Source: Ostrinia nubilalis
Lineage: Eukaryota > Arthropoda > Insecta > Lepidoptera > Crambidae
NCBI RefSeq assembly: GCF_963855985.1
Contig: NC_087119.1
Coordinates: 350,001 to 414,000, forward strand
Direction of reading: 5' to 3'
Length of the DNA stretch: 64,000 nucleotides
Position 1 is the stretch's first letter. Each line of letters starts with the position of its first letter. The notes under the pieces were generated by a model. The model did no database searches. It was not told the DNA's origin and saw only the letters and a program-made list of their open reading frames with translations. Below are positions 12,789 to 23,258 of the stretch, in pieces. The translations under genes and the position numbers were made by a program.

Positions 12789-14055
12789 ATGTGTTAACGG
12801 ATTAACGATTAACGTTAACTTGCGTTAACTCTTGCGAAATGTAACGTTTTAACGTTTAACGAAGTTATTTTTTTTTAATAACGGTTTAACGATTAACGAA
12901 GTTAACTATTTGATTAACGGTGCCCAGCTATGAATATTATACCATTGAGCTGGATGGAGTCAGAGTCAGAGAGACATTGAGATAGGAACTCTTAACGAAA
13001 CGGCGGAATTGCATCTAGTTTGGGTTCGTTGGACTTGTCTTTTCGAGCACTTTAGTGCTAGATGATGTCCAGGGTCCTGATGATGAAGTCAAGAGGTGGC
13101 AAGAGCTGGCCATAGGAAGTCCTAAACGAAACGGCGGAAGCTTATCGAGTTTGGGTTCGTTGGATTTGTCTTCCCGAGCACTTAGGCCATGAGATTGAGA
13201 AACAACTAAAAAGTTTAAAATAAAGTTGTAATAAAAAAAAACTTTTTTAAAAACAAGCTTGACTTCGTTTGAAAATTATAATTGACTTCATCATCAGGAC
13301 CCTGGACATTATCTAGCACTAAAGTGCTCTAAAAGACAAATCCAACGAACCCAAACTAGATGCAATTCCGCCGTTTCGTTTAGAAGTTCCTGTGGCCACC
13401 TCCAGTTTCAGCTCAATGGTACCATAATATTGCATTTTAATCGTACTTACATAAGTATACCAAATTTCAGCTCAATCGGTTGAGGAGAACTGGTTTTAAA
13501 TTCAATTGCAAGATTTATCCCATACTAACTAACAAGCGAAGTGCTTGTAAAAATGGTACGCATATCTTTTTTGCGACTAGACTTCTTAGAGTATTATACC
13601 ATTTTGGAATCTTGGATAGTTGCGTCAACTTTATAAAAAACTTGCCGCAGTAGTGTTCATACTTTTTTACAAAACGATGAGTAAAAGTGGAGTGAAAGTA
13701 AAAATCGTTCAAAATTTTAAGGATATAAAATATTTTGATTAACTTTTGTGTAAAAACTGCAAGGATTCTGGGGGTTTTAAGAGTTGGGGTGGACAGCAAC
13801 GCTACTTAAGTTGCCGATACAAACAAAAAAACAGAAATATTTGAAAAATGGTGGTCGTGGTAATGTAAAATATCATAAGGGGTGTCAATATTCGAAGAAT
13901 TTCGTAATTTATTGTGTAACTTAAAAAATAATTGAGATATATTTTTTTCCTTACTTTTCCTAAAGTAGTCATGATTTTTCCTTATTTTTCCTAAAGTAGT
14001 CATGACTATGTCCATCCTGCGGCGCCGGCTTATCCTTGAATTTTGGGACACGTTG

Positions 14056-14217
14056 ACTTTTCGGATAGATCCAGTTAATTCTGTAACCTATTACTGATAT
14101 CGTTTGAAAGAGCTCGTGAAGCACTTTCAAGATCAGTAAGCAGTTTTTCGATATCTTGTGTAGTTTAGAAATAATCGAATGAGATCACTTATCGTTTCCA
14201 CCCTGTATTAATAGCAC
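14056..14217. repeat. Truncated MITE end (TCCACCCTGTA)
   Basis: The terminus ATCACTTATCGTTTCCACCCTGTA is the type of end seen in CAGGGTGG MITEs. Its partner end is absent, so only one half remains next to the foldback element. Confidence 0.45.
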
Positions 14218-14280
14218 TCACAGTGAACTGCTCACTAGTCTGCACTCAATAATCAAATCAATAAATAATTATAAAAAAAA

Positions 14281-14530
14281 TAATCAAAAAAAATCAAAAT
14301 CAAAAATATTTATTCAGTTTAGACCACAAGTGGCACTTATGAACGTCAATAGAAAATAATAAAAAAAGAAAAGGTAGCCCTTATGGGGCACTTTACATGT
14401 CTCCTTATCTTTTGGGCCCTACCAGCGCTTCGAGACAAACATATGGCAAGTGCTGAGAAGAAACGCCGGAACAAACTCAGTCACCACTTATTGCCAGGAA
14501 TTATCTAACGGTAAGAATAGTCAAATTTAA
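14281..14530 (-). mobile_element. LINE 3'-end fragment
   Basis: Read on the minus strand, non-coding sequence containing GCACTTGCCATATGTTTGTC and a trailing AATAAATATTTTTGATTTTG leads into TTTTGATT-type repeats. I know this 3' UTR from a common lepidopteran LINE (CR1/L2-like by its tail). No ORF remains, so the insertion is severely 5'-truncated. Confidence 0.6.
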
Positions 14531-14675
14531 GTACATCAAATATATGCAGACTGAACTGACCACGCATCCTTGTCATCAATATAAATAAACATAAGTTATA
14601 AGTTGCACTTTCACATCGACAATAGAAAATATATCATTTTACTGAAACAAAAAAGTACAACTATTAAAACAAAAA

Positions 14676-14872
14676 GGAGTAATCTAGTTATGACAAAAAA
14701 AAATCATAACAGAGTGATCTATCACTCTAATCCTGAAAAAAAACTATATGAAAGTAATCTAATTATGAACAAAATTGTGTCATAATTTAGATCAATCCAC
14801 TTCATTAGATAAAAAACTAAAAAGGAGTAATATAATTATGACTAAAAACAAAGTCATAATGTAGATCACTCC
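14676..14872. repeat. Three tandem hairpins (GGAGTAAT..TTATGAC)
   Basis: Three successive units pair GGAGTAATNTANTTATGAC with GTCATAATNTAGATCACTCC around short A-rich loops, at 14676-14731, 14752-14798 and 14824-14872. They lie about 250 bp inside the right end of the outer element. Function unknown. Confidence 0.65.
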
Positions 14873-15115
14873 AAACCTGAAAAAAAAATGCTTCGATAGT
14901 CAAGATCAAAGGTCTTTCTAGAGCATAAATTAATTAAATCCCTCATTTTACAATCACTGGGAAATTTCGGGAGACAAAGTGTTTTGGTAGACAAAATCTC
15001 AATGTTTCCCTGACTTTCCAGGTGACCCCTCTATTTCACTGACTTTCCCTGACTGCTATGAGCTTCCCTGACTTTTCCCTGACTTTCCCTGACTTTCCAG
15101 AATGTGGACACCCTG

Positions 15116-17820
15116 ATAAACATTATCTAGCTATACTAACAAGTTGCTGGCGTGTCAGACAGATTGTAAATTGAATATCTACAGGATTATTTATAAATCT
15201 GACATACTCTCCTCCCGCGACGTTCAAGCGCGTCTTCGCTTGGCGCGGGTCAAGCGAGTCAACAGCTCGTTTCACTGATTCCGGTTGGAGATAACCTTTT
15301 CAGGAGATGTGATGACTAGACTGAACGGCAATCGATCTACCACAGGCTCCAAATTCAGGAAACGAGCACGGCTGTGGCGTCACACACGCGATCAACTGCG
15401 GCAATCGCTCGAATCGCAACCGTTCAACAGGTGGCGTTACCTCGGTGGCCTACTTAAAGCATTAGGTGTGAAAAGGCGAGAGAAAGTAACCGCGAGTGGG
15501 CGGAGTGTGGGCGTGGGCATCGGTGGGAGGGGCCGCACGCCCACTAGTAAGCGCACGCACACTAATCCTAAATCTGATCCGCGATGTCGCCAGATATCCT
15601 CAAGACACCGGCGGGGAACGACGCCGCGTCACACTGGCCACGTCACGAGGGATGATCACTTTGAAGAAAAAGGAATTTTTGTTCTGAACACATGGTGGAT
15701 AAAACGAAGCTACGAACAAATTTCGACAGCGTGCTGCTGTGAACTTTTGTACCTACCCATAAACGTCTTGGTGGGTTTTAACCAGAATTAAAAAAAAAAT
15801 TACCCGTTCTTCTTTGTTTAATTTGTTTTCAATATCTTTTAAACAAAATAAATGGTTTTCATACTCGAAACATAGAAATAATATGTTTTCTTGAAGGATA
15901 TGTTTTCTTTAAATTCCAAAAACAGAAATAAAGAAATATTTAATTTAAATGTTGCATAACTTGCGTAGTATCGTATTTGTTTTACGATCAAATACTGTAA
16001 ACTACGGAATGTGACGTCAATGAGTCAATTACATGGCTAGGGAGATAGCTAATATTACACGTATTACATTAGGTCTCCGTATGAATATTTATGAGGACTT
16101 TACCTTCTTTACATGCATATTAGCGCGTTTTCAAGAGAACCAACGGCGTATGTTTCAAATTCCAAAAACAAAGTAAAATGAGAGATAAAAGAGGCTTCAG
16201 CTAGTGCCGCACAACTGCACATACTAAATAGCTACTTACATAACCCTCAGAAACAAACACGAGCATATGTTTTACGTACATACTGACAAAGTTAAGACAA
16301 GTATGAGTATTGTAATGTAATGCTATGAATAACCTGACTACGAGCATTTAAGAATAAATATTAGTAATTCAAAGTCATTAAGCATAAAAAAATATTATTA
16401 CTCGTGCGTCCTTCTTAGATATATATTTACGACGTCCTTTTATTATTCAAGTCCACCATACTTATGAAGGAAAAAGCTCTAGGTACTCGTAAGTAGATGT
16501 GAATGATTTCAAATAACAAATCTTAAATTACGTAAGAAACCCCAAACTTAGTGCACGTTGTAGCTACAATTCCAAAGTTTGTGAATGTCAAAGCTCAATG
16601 AATCACACCAACGCCGAAAACTAATTAACACAAACAATGTCAAAAGCGCTACTCCCACCAACCCTTCTACTATACAAAAACTTGATTACCGAAAACGGTC
16701 AAATTCTTCACATAAAAGGGGAAAATTAGCAGAAACCATTCGGCAAGAATCGGTACCGACAGACGTAAACAAATGACGGCAGACGATTGTTTGAAGTTGA
16801 AGGGCTTCGTCGTCACCTTCGGAGATCATCGGCTCTGGCTGGGGGCACCACGCAAAGCACGCACGCTCCCTAGTGTAAATGAATGATATTCTATAGCTGA
16901 ACACACATAATCTAATATTATGGGCAGTGGACAACCTGGTGTCCGAGTTCTTGAACGATAATAAGTCTCTGTCAGACATAATGGCAATCGGCTTCAACCG
17001 CCGAATCGCATTTAAGTGATTGAACAACAATGAGTATGATAGATTAACTTTCAAATTTCTTTCCACTGGATTGAGCCGCGCGGCGTACAAGCTAATGGAA
17101 ACACCTGACGTAATAGTTATGGATTTCTGCACCCGTACAACTACCTCAAGTTCGACTCGACATTATACGCTAATTCAATATGCGACGAGTGTTATTGTTT
17201 GGACCTGTAGCAGACACAATATAATATGCATCTCGTAATGTTAATTACTACATTGTGACAATAATATTTAAATTTTAATTTCGTAGTGGCTCAGACTCAG
17301 GGCCTCTACATAGGTGATCCTACGAAATATATGAAAAATTACGTCCACTGCTGCGCGGTGGGTTTGATGACGTCAGCCGTCTCCATCCTGGCTGACCAAG
17401 AGCATGAATGAGCGAACACTCGATAACATTGAACCTGAAGGAGTCTCGTGACTGCCGCGAGCCGGCGCGGCGTGCGGCGGGGCTTCGCACTCAAGCCGCG
17501 ACAATCGCGCGCTTTAATTAATAAATATTAAACAAAGCCGCAATCAGCGAGCTGCCATGAACTTCTAGAGAAGCACTATCGGTACCAGTGCTTAAAGGAC
17601 CGAGAAGTTTGCAAACATTTCTAAACAATTTCAAGCGCAAAGATTTATAATTGGAATCAAGCAACAGCATCTTAATAATTCCCTAACCCCTGGGCCATCA
17701 ACATCGCAATAACATTCGATAGAGAGCGGAGCGAAGTCCTGCTGACAAAAGCACCGAAGTACGACGGGCGAAGCGACCATCTTTGGGATATCGTGATCTG
17801 TGTGGCCTAGGGCTACCTAA
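15116..17820. other. Gene-free stretch with GC-rich islands
   Basis: A CpG-rich block at about 15210-15660 contains an open frame of 168 codons (15285-15791, plus strand) that starts at TTG and has no recognisable domain; I do not call it a gene. Another GC-rich block lies at 17440-17515. The rest is AT-rich. Confidence 0.4.
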
Positions 17821-17878
17821 AGACAACAACTACATTCTGTCACTTTCGAAATGACGAGAGAACGTATAGTTGTTGTCT
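17821..17878. repeat. Short imperfect hairpin
   Basis: AGACAACAACTA (17821-17832) pairs with its exact complement at 17867-17878. The pairing continues imperfectly inward, giving a 58-nt stem-loop. No TIR-type flanking duplication was seen. Confidence 0.5.
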
Positions 17879-20257
17879 GAAAAAAATAATATCACTCGAC
17901 GCTATTCCTTTGTTTATCTCTAGCAACAATGAGTCGCTTGACAATCCCGAAAGTGGTAAAAGTAGCGTTACAGGCTATGTCACGACCAAGACCACAGCTT
18001 TTTGACAAAGATTGGCAGGTTTTTTGACCCAAATAAAGAAAGATCGTAATTCAAAAAGCAGAAAAATCATTTCTAATACAAAAAATGATTTTAACAGGAG
18101 TAATAAAAGGCTGTAATCACTACGCTCGTGCTCTTTTACAAGGCGGTTCCAGACGATTGGTTTTCTGCGAGTAGTCGAGTGGTGTGTCAATATCAAGGTA
18201 CACACTCGCAGACGTCCGCGACTAAGTAAGTACTCCTATCTTGTAGAGTGCCAAACTTTCTTCCCTCGCTGTCCATCGTCAGAGGGGGATTTCTAATCTG
18301 ATGTCTCTTATCTATAAACTACTCGTATCTTCCTGCCCAGTCAACTTCAGTCAAGTTTACAGGATTTCGTATTTAGTCAATGAGAGAATTAAATATAACA
18401 AGAGTATAACATATTATATTATAGATTAAGTCCATCCGATACAAAGCACGTTGTTAGTGATTAATAGTGGCGCATAGTTCTAGTATTAGTTACATGGGTA
18501 ACATTGCGCAACATGTCAAGCTCATTACCGTCAACAAAGTTACCGCGGATTACCTGAGAGCTGCTCGCGGCCTCTACTTTGTGTTCGCGGCATGAAGATT
18601 AGCATCGATGCCGCTCAAACCCGGGATTAAGGTACATTGCATTTCCAAATTCGTTAAAAACACAACTTTTCGCATGAATGAATCAATCTGAAAGTTTATA
18701 AATTGCATACGCAAAACATATTGTATGAAATAATGCATATAATTTATTTATTATTCACATGTATAAATGGATGTACGAACGCTCATTTGATTTTCTAAAA
18801 TATTTGCAATTTACACAACTCAAAGGCATTGCATTATCATTTTTGTCAGAATGAATGCGAATTCCATTCATCGCGGAATTGTAGAGACGATGTAGAGGAT
18901 GCATAAAAAATGTCATAACACCTAAGTTGTTGCGAAAATTATAAACTGTAAACAAGTAATCTGTCATTATTATAGAAACAATTACCGCCCCGGAGAGATC
19001 ACGCGACGCGATGTGACTATTTTGTTCTACGGACGGTCCTAAGTATTAAGTATGTCGTTACATTCGCTCGACATGCTTTGGGGCGATTTATTACGACATT
19101 GATAAAAAATGGGAAAGTAAAGGGTAGTTAGAATGTGTAAAGGAAAGCTTTTTGGACAGACTAAGTGTATATCTGAAACTGAAAGGAAGGGTGCTTATGT
19201 ACGCCCGCGACCTCCGTATAAAAAAAACATGAGTCGGTTGCATTCAGCGCGCATTTCGCTGCGCCCGCGCAGTCATTGCACTAATGCTACACCGCGAACA
19301 TAGCATTAGCGTCCAACCGAGAGGACATCTGTGAGAGATTAGCAACATCTCTATTATCATTTCTGTTAAGTTATAATCATAAGTCTAATCGTTGTCAGTA
19401 ACTTGTGCGTATAAAACTTAAAGTTATGTATGTGTTGTATTTGGACAAACATTTGCTAACATCCCTAGACTAAACACTTTCGAGTCATCCTGTCATTCTG
19501 AACACTTGTTTTTTTTTTTTAAAGTAAATCAATATAAGAGAGAATCTAATTTAAATCAAAGTGAATAATAAATTAATCTGAATAAATATAATAATTGATT
19601 AACTTGACATTATTTTAAAAGCCATCGTAGTGTGATTGCAATACGACGAGCCAAAATGTGAAGGATTATTAAATTGTGAAGGATTTGCAACGGCAACTCG
19701 TAACAAAACCTAAGGTTATATTGCGATAGTTTCTAACTTGGTCCGTATCTAGGATACCGACCACTTTGCAGTTTGAAATAAAATGATGAACTGCCAGACT
19801 TCGAATACTTCGAGTACACTCCGCTTCGGACTGCGCTTTTAAAAGTTAATTGATTGATCGCGGACCTCAGCCTGCATGCAGCCTGCAGCGGCATCCTCGT
19901 CCATATTCCTCAACTCGGAGGTAAATTATTTACACATCCATCTCCGTCGTACAAAGACAAAAAAACCCTTTACAAGAGAAAATATGCAGTAAGAGTTTGT
20001 CAGAAGTGCATCCTTAGTAGAATAGCGCATAAACGTAAATAGTGTTTGTAGTGACTACCACAATGGGAATGCCCCCATAACCCACCTAAGTAGCATCTAT
20101 TGAAACAAAGTAAAAGGTTTTGTAAACTTTTTCTGAAGTAGGTAGGCTATACTAAAGAAAAGTTTCTTATTGTTGAACAGTGACGTCGCCGTACACGCGC
20201 AAGGCAGTGCTCGTATTTATAAGGAACGTGTTTCAGGGTTTCAAATGGAACTATTTT
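17879..20257. other. Gene-free stretch
   Basis: AT-rich with a GC-rich patch at 19245-19275 that carries TTCGCTGCGCCCGCGCA (19255-19271). No ORF with a recognisable domain. Confidence 0.45.
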
Positions 20258-20660
20258 CAACCGACTTCAAAAAAGGAGGAGGTTCTCAATTCGACCCGTA
20301 TGTTTTTTTTTTCTATGTTTGTTACGCGATAACTCCGCTAATTATGAACCGATTCAAATCTTTTTTCGGCGTATAGGTAATACCTCAAGGGTGGTCCCAT
20401 TTAAATTTAATAATAGAAAAAACAACCCCTAAGGGTGGAAAATTGGGGATGAACTTTTTTATACGCAATATCTCCGCCGATTATAAATCAATTTGAACGA
20501 TTATTTTTTTGTTGAATAGGTATTATCAAAAGGGTGGTTTCATGCGAATTTGAAGAAAATATTTCACCCCCAAGGGTGGAAAATTGGGGATGAACTTTTT
20601 TATACGCAATATTTTTAATTTTTAGTTTTTTTTTGTGTTCACGCATTTGAAGTCGGTTTT
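20258..20660 (+). mobile_element. AACCGACTTC-ended lepidopteran repeat, copy 1
   Basis: It begins CAACCGACTTCAAAAAAGGA and ends TTTGAAGTCGGTTTTA, short inverted ends. The interior carries the repeated phrase ATACGCAATATCTCCGCCGA and two similar subunits with AAGGGTGG. Copy 2 is at 47194-47704 in the opposite orientation. This is an abundant lepidopteran repeat family; the small ORFs in it are not genes. Confidence 0.75.
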
Positions 20661-20861
20661 ATTTTTTTTAAAAGTTATTAGTAAGTAACTTTTCAATTGT
20701 TCTTTTAACATATTTCCTACGAACTTCCAATATGTATGTCAAACGTGCAATTTTATTCTACACATAGAAGAGGTTATGAGTATTTTTTTAAATATTCTAT
20801 CTGATGGCAGCTAGCACGCAAGGGTCACTACTTTTATCTACTAAAGATTGAATTATACTTA

Positions 20862-20984
20862 GGCTGATTTGCACCACCTAACTTTAGCGGTAACTATAAC
20901 GATAACCGGTGTTATTGTGTGGATTTTTACAGATTTTTGACGTTTGTCAAAGTTAAAGTAAGATGGTGCAAGTGCAACCCAGCC
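20862..20984. mobile_element. PIF/Harbinger-like MITE, 123 bp, TTA target duplication
   Basis: The left end GGCTGATTTGCACCACCTAA is complementary to the right end (GGTGCAAGTGCAACCCAGCC). TTA lies on both sides (20859-20861 and 20985-20987). A 3-bp TWA duplication is the PIF/Harbinger signature. The TIR is imperfect. Confidence 0.65.
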
Positions 20985-20987
20985 TTA

Positions 20988-21291
20988 GTTGACAACTTGA
21001 GTACTGTCCGCAAACATAATCTAACAATGTAGGAATATAAATTAGTTTATAAATAACACACCGACATGGCAATTAGATAAAGGGACCAATCGATACCTTA
21101 TAATAAGAATTTAAACTATCAGAAACCACAATAATGTATTAGGAGACCTAAGAATCTCAGCGCTCCAGCCGGGGTCCTAAGGCCTTCAGGCCTCCCTAAG
21201 TATCGTGAAGCCGAAGCAGACATGACATGAGAGACGTTTAACTAACTTTTTAATACAAAAGGGTTCATAACAAGCTGACGCAATACTATCT
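20988..21291. other. Short gene-free stretch
   Basis: No structure seen apart from a local GC-rich patch (CCGGGGTCCTAAGGCCTTCAGG region, 21168-21195). Confidence 0.4.
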
Positions 21292-21396
21292 AAAAGTAAA
21301 GTAAAGTAAAGTAAAGTAAAGTAAAGTAAAGTAAAGTAAAGTAAAGTAAAGTAAAGTAAAGTAAAGTAAAGTAAAGTAAAGTAAAGTAAAGTAAAA
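21292..21396. repeat. (AAAGT)n microsatellite
   Basis: About 21 nearly perfect pentamer units, the tail of the minus-strand LINE. The minus-strand ORF at 21286-21489 is a translation of this array. Confidence 0.95.
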
Positions 21397-21618
21397 GTAT
21401 TTTATTTGCCAGCAAAAAAATTTACAGTCTGTATATCTAGCGGCTGCTGCACTAAGCTGTGCTTGTGTCGCGGCAGCCTTAAGTAACACAGGTTAACAAT
21501 TGTTGATAAAATATAGTGAGGACACACGGTACATGGCAATTAACAGTTATTAAACTCTTAAGATAATTAGAATATTTTTTAACTTAGACTAAACAAAACT
21601 AAACAAAAAGTAACTGAG

Positions 21619-21652
21619 GTAGTGTGTGTAATGTGTGTGTGTGTGGGTGTGT

Positions 21653-21701
<49 letters not shown>

Positions 21702-21714
21702 GTGCGTGTAATGT
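21619..21714. repeat. (GT)n microsatellite
   Basis: A GT-rich run with a few interruptions (GTGTGGGTGT, GTGTATGTGT), lying in the 3' UTR of the minus-strand LINE. Confidence 0.9.
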
Positions 21715-21769
21715 GTGAGTAAAGTGCTGTGATGTTATGTAGTGTGTTTAAGGCTATTTATATGGAGGC

Positions 21770-22413
21770 TCAGCGCGGAAGTAAAGCTTCTGTGTCCAGA
21801 TAATCAAGGCCTAGCAGACATGACTCGAGTTCGCGTTTTGCGCCTGGTGTTGTAAGTGTTTTTATGTTTATATTACGACAGACTTTATTATAAACATGAG
21901 GCAGAAGGAAGCAGGAGTGGCGTTTAGCAAAAGCAGTTCGAACCGTTGGGACTGGAATCTTAAAAATTCTCCGTTTGAGTAGTTGTTCGTATTCAGGAGA
22001 CCTTAGAATAATGCTATGCATACTGGTTGTTGCTTTTAAAAAGTACAGCTGTCTTACTCTTAGGACTTTTGCTTCATTGTATAATTGGTTGGTATTAAAT
22101 TTGAAAGGTTTGCGCAGCATTACCTTAATTACCGCCCGTTGGGCTCTTTCTAGTTCTATCATAAAGGTTTTTCCGGCACCACCCCATGCTCTGATGCAGT
22201 ACATTAATAGTGATTGACAGAGAGCCTTGTATACTAGTAGTAGAGTACCTTTAGTAGCCGAGTACCTTAGGTTTTTCATAATATATAAAGTTTTGCGAAT
22301 GCGGGATGAAAGGTTGGAGATGTGGGCTTTAAACGACATATTTTCATCTACTGTGACTCCCAAGTATTTTATCCTATCAGTTCGATCAATTCCGTTGCAA
22401 TTATGCTTTTAAA
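21770..22413 (-). pseudogene. LINE reverse transcriptase, C-terminal fragment
   Basis: The minus-strand frame enters near 22413, reads DRIKYLGVTVDENMSFKAHI, and continues through the RT thumb region (LLLVYKALCQSLLMYCIRAWG, ELERAQRAVIKVMLRKP) to a stop at 21770-21772. The LGVxxDxxxxFKxHI block places it just after the RT palm of Jockey/CR1-type LINEs. The catalytic YxDD segment and the endonuclease are lost to 5' truncation. The frame is otherwise intact over about 215 codons, which suggests a fairly young insertion. ORFs on the plus strand at 21975-22504 are shadows of this frame. Confidence 0.8.
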
Positions 22414-22578
22414 ATTTTGCATTTGCCATTTAAAAGATATAATATTAAAACCAACTTCCTTATGGGGATATTATCATCAAATAAAAATAACTTTTAATCT
22501 CTAGCTGACTTTTGTCTATGGTTGGCACGAATTTTTGGGTATTGTATTATCTACAACATTCAAGCTAACTTTTAGAAT

Positions 22579-23258
22579 TATAGTCTTTTTCACTTAAGAT
22601 GATCCGTATGACGTTTCGAGTTTGAAAGATTTAGAGATGTCACATAACTAAACCATAGCGATTTATCTATCGATTTTTTTCGAAGAGTTAGTAAAACCTA
22701 CTTTTAGAGAAATATTTTGTATAGGTGTTATTTAACAAAAAACATGTTTTTTACAATTACAAATATTATTGTAACAATTTTTATTGATAATATTCAAATT
22801 TCATGGTTCATGTTCAAAAAAAACGATTCCTAAAAAGTACTGGTTCTGTTTCTTTAAATTAAAAACCATTAATTTATTTTTAATGCGTTTATTAAAGTCA
22901 ATAATCGAAAAATATAGTTGATTTTTGTGATGTTTTTAATAACTAAGTATTCACTGCAATCGATTAATGAACCGCGGAAATAATCGATTTTATTATACAA
23001 GAAATACCCCAGCACTAAATCTATTCCGTTTCACACATTGCGTACATGAAATAAATAATATTTTTACATCGTATTTAATTAAAATATAATCAATAGACTC
23101 AGATTTTACTATATATTTCAAGACAAGGTAGTTATTTTTTTTTATTATATTGCTAATAAAATACAAATATTTTTTCAAAAATATTCTGCATATGTAGTAT
23201 GCGTAATATGGATAACCTTGAAGTGTCATACGGATCATCTTACGTGAAAAAGACTATA
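22579..23258. mobile_element. 680-bp MITE with TATAGTCTTTTTCAC ends
   Basis: The left end TATAGTCTTTTTCACTTAAG with GATGATCCGTATGAC after it is matched by its complement ending at 23258 (one or two mismatches over about 35 bp). The interior is very AT-rich with no transposase. The flanking TA cannot be separated from the TIR, so a TA duplication is possible but not proven. Confidence 0.75.

Larger units (their letters stand above)
11289..12932. mobile_element. hAT-like non-autonomous element
   Basis: The 12-bp ends are CATAGCTGGGCA (11289-11300) and its complement (12921-12932), flanked by a perfect 8-bp duplication AATATTAT (11281-11288 and 12933-12940). Foldback copy B retains the uninterrupted AATATTAT at 42872-42879, which is the empty site. 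Subterminal regions are dense in TTAACG/CGTTAA. The 8-bp duplication fits the hAT superfamily. No transposase ORF is present, and the interior consists of older repeats. Confidence 0.85.
10721..14055. mobile_element. Foldback element, copy A
   Basis: The ends are CAACGTGTCCCAAAATTCAA (from 10721) and its complement (to 14055). Outside the hAT-like insertion at 11289-12932, both halves are complementary over several hundred bases and meet at a spacer near 13190-13265. The inner arms hold tandem units (about 136 bp in copy B) containing CTTTTCGAGCACTTTAGTGC. Copy B at 42273-44358 has the same layout, with the spacer in the opposite orientation. Short ORFs in the arms (for example 13515-13799 on the minus strand) recur only because the arms recur and resemble no known transposase. 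TATA lies at the left flank but not the right. Confidence 0.8.
10627..15115. mobile_element. Outer DNA transposon with CAGGGTGTCCAC inverted ends
   Basis: The left end CAGGGTGTCCAC (10627-10638) is matched by its exact complement at 15104-15115. Both are flanked by ATAAA (10622-10626 and 15116-15120), a candidate 5-bp target duplication. Just inside both ends lie runs of CCCTGACTTT in the same orientation (10657-10708 and about 15007-15097), so the true TIR is only 12 bp and the subterminal repeats are direct. No transposase was found. The interior is occupied by other elements, and the element's own DNA is probably 10627-10720 plus parts of 14056-15115. The superfamily is not assigned. Confidence 0.75.
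21292..22413 (-). mobile_element. 5'-truncated LINE with (AAAGT)n tail
   Basis: On the minus strand an RT C-terminal ORF ends at 21770. A 3' UTR follows that contains an (AC)n run (21619-21714) and AAATAAAATA near 21399, then about 21 units of a pentamer repeat (21292-21396). An AATAAA followed by a clean pentamer array is a LINE tail, so this microsatellite was most likely born with the insertion. The 5' truncation is near 22413. Confidence 0.8.

Noticed and set aside
15285..15791. 168-codon plus-strand ORF as a protein-coding gene
   Set aside because: It starts at TTG, is rich in Arg/Thr/Ser as expected from a GC-rich stretch read by chance, and shows no domain, splice signal or codon pattern. 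Kept only as an observation in the stretch entry.
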